Positions 21,261 to 22,259 of a DNA stretch of 22,259 nucleotides are shown piece after piece. Each line of letters begins with the position of its first letter. The stretch's first letter is position 1. This DNA is from a virus: positions 1 to 22,259 of the IMG/VR virus record IMGVR_UViG_3300046467_002058; one strand, 5' to 3'. The position numbers were made by a program, and so were the translations under genes. Under the pieces are notes generated by a model. That model saw nothing but the letters and a program-made list of their open reading frames with translations. It made no database searches and was not told the DNA's origin.

Positions 21261-22259
21261 TTAGTTGCCTTTAGCACTGATTACCCACCAGTTTTCGCCG
21301 TCCGACTGGACCGAACACACGGAGTAGTTAGTTCTAAGAGTCATTTCGTCACGAAGATCGATGGTACCCTCGTTTACTTTGAGCAGAACGGGATAAGAGT
21401 TTATCTTGTATTTGTCAGAATTTGTTTTCTTAATGATCAGAACTCTCCCCGTATGATTGCAAGCCGGGGGGAGGATTACGGTCACCGGGCATTCTTTAGC
21501 ATCACACAATAAAGTGTAATCCATTGGTTGTACTTCATAGATCCTTGACGCTATAGTTTTAATATTTTGGATCATGGCACCTTCACAATGAATGTCACCC
21601 GTAATTTTGAGATTCTCAGTATGAGTGTTCCCGTCTACTTTCAAAGTGTTCGTAGAAATATCATAACTAAAATGAGGTGAAGACACAAAGCCTTGTTTAT
21701 CTTTTAGTTGAATTTCGTTAATCTTGCCTGCGGCATGATGTATTTTATTCTTAATGTACCCGTCATAAAAATTGGTAAGAGTAGTGTGGGCTACTTGATG
21801 GTGTGAGGTATCTGTAACAACTAACAAGTCACTATCACTCAGGTTTTGACCGTTGCGGGCTATATCTTCAGTCTTAGATATATCTATCGTTACTTTATTA
21901 TCTTGAAGCGATAAAGCACCGTGGCGAGCTAGGACTACTGAGATCCCATTGCGATCGATAGCGACACCTTCGTGAGCTTTAACTTGTACATTACCTCTTA
22001 CATTGGTGAGACCGTTTCCTAACTTGATGTGATGCGCGCCTATTGTGCCGACGAACTGATCGGACGGAACATTAGTGAGGCCGGCGCCAGATCCTTTGAT
22101 AAGAGCAGCTTGAACCTCTTTGGTTTTGAGTGTGGTACCATCGAACGTAAGGTTGAAACTTGCGTTTGCTACTCCAGCTTTTCCAAACGTTAAAATAGCT
22201 CCCTGTGTGGCACCAACAATTTTATTAACGGCAACGTCTTTCATTGTAGCGCAGGGGCT
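21261..22259 (-). CDS. Fiber-like structural protein, 5' end probably beyond the window (partial)
   Basis: From an ATG at 22244 there are 327 residues, but the frame stays open through the five codons to the window edge and no ribosome binding site precedes this ATG (the bases before it are GCGCTACA). The true start is therefore probably outside the window. The N-terminal part has GSGAGLTNVP and a beta-rich repeat-like region; the middle contains SSPHFSYDISTNTLKVDGNT, a pattern also used in marine phage fibers. The C-terminal ~90 residues form a separate domain: YEVQPMDYTLLCDAKECPVT, then VILPPACNHTGRVLIIKK and SDGENWWVIS, a module often found at the ends of phage fibers. It is followed by the long fiber and the propeller gene, so it is probably part of the same adsorption apparatus. 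Confidence 0.75.
   Translation of the reverse strand, partial: SPCATMKDVAVNKIVGATQGAILTFGKAGVANASFNLTFDGTTLKTKEVQAALIKGSGAGLTNVPSDQFVGTIGAHHIKLGNGLTNVRGNVQVKAHEGVAIDRNGISVVLARHGALSLQDNKVTIDISKTEDIARNGQNLSDSDLLVVTDTSHHQVAHTTLTNFYDGYIKNKIHHAAGKINEIQLKDKQGFVSSPHFSYDISTNTLKVDGNTHTENLKITGDIHCEGAMIQNIKTIASRIYEVQPMDYTLLCDAKECPVTVILPPACNHTGRVLIIKKTNSDKYKINSYPVLLKVNEGTIDLRDEMTLRTNYSVCSVQSDGENWWVISAKGN

Noticed and set aside
1-22259. tRNA genes, integrase, attachment sites or insertion sequences
   Set aside because: No cloverleaf-like segment, recombinase motif or terminal inverted repeat was seen; gaps between genes are all shorter than about 165 bases.

Overview
The window is part of the virion-structure region of a tailed phage with a contractile tail, distantly related to T4. 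Every gene I can support lies on the minus strand, so transcription runs from position 22259 toward 1. The identifications rest on recalled family signatures and gene order, not on a search. The order matches T4 in blocks: scaffold (gp22-like) then major capsid protein (gp23-like); neck genes gp13-, gp14- and gp15-like; sheath (gp18-like) then tube (gp19-like); tail assembly protein, tape measure, gp48/54-like and gp53-like baseplate proteins. The long fiber with YGDGSGLT-type repeats resembles fibers of marine myovirus contigs, so an aquatic bacterial host is plausible. The host itself cannot be read from this window. No integrase, tRNA, lysis, replication or terminase gene is visible.

Layout in transcription order: (1) fiber block, 22259-16836: the 3' part of a fiber-like protein (open at the window edge), a 1094-residue repetitive fiber, and a beta-propeller protein whose GTG start overlaps the fiber stop codon by one base. 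(2) Head block, 16726-13084: acidic scaffold, major capsid protein with a near-ideal ribosome binding site, a strong terminator, a single small beta-structured protein, and a second strong terminator. (3) Neck block, 12921-10012: a small basic Lys/Ala-rich protein, then gp13-, gp14- and gp15-like genes packed tightly. (4) Sheath (9894-6913) and tube (6865-6275), each with its own leader. (5) Tail assembly and baseplate, 6214-1: a zinc-knuckle assembly protein with a short overlapping ORF in another frame, the tape measure, a gp48/54-like protein, a LysM-type gp53-like protein, and a large partial protein running off the left edge.

Two signals go beyond gene calling. First, the octamer ACTATTTA (minus strand) occurs in five intergenic leaders, with a one-base variant in a sixth. 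Each copy sits 20-54 bases upstream of a start codon, and I saw none inside a gene. The copies divide the cluster into units (gp22-gp23; the 157-residue gene; the 84-residue gene with gp13-14-15; gp18; gp19; tape measure onward), and three of them follow terminator-like hairpins. This looks like a phage-specific late promoter. Second, a run of seven T lies just before the stop of the assembly protein, where a +1 or -2 slip would fuse it to the short ORF directly upstream of the tape measure. That is the arrangement of tail assembly chaperones made by programmed frameshifting.
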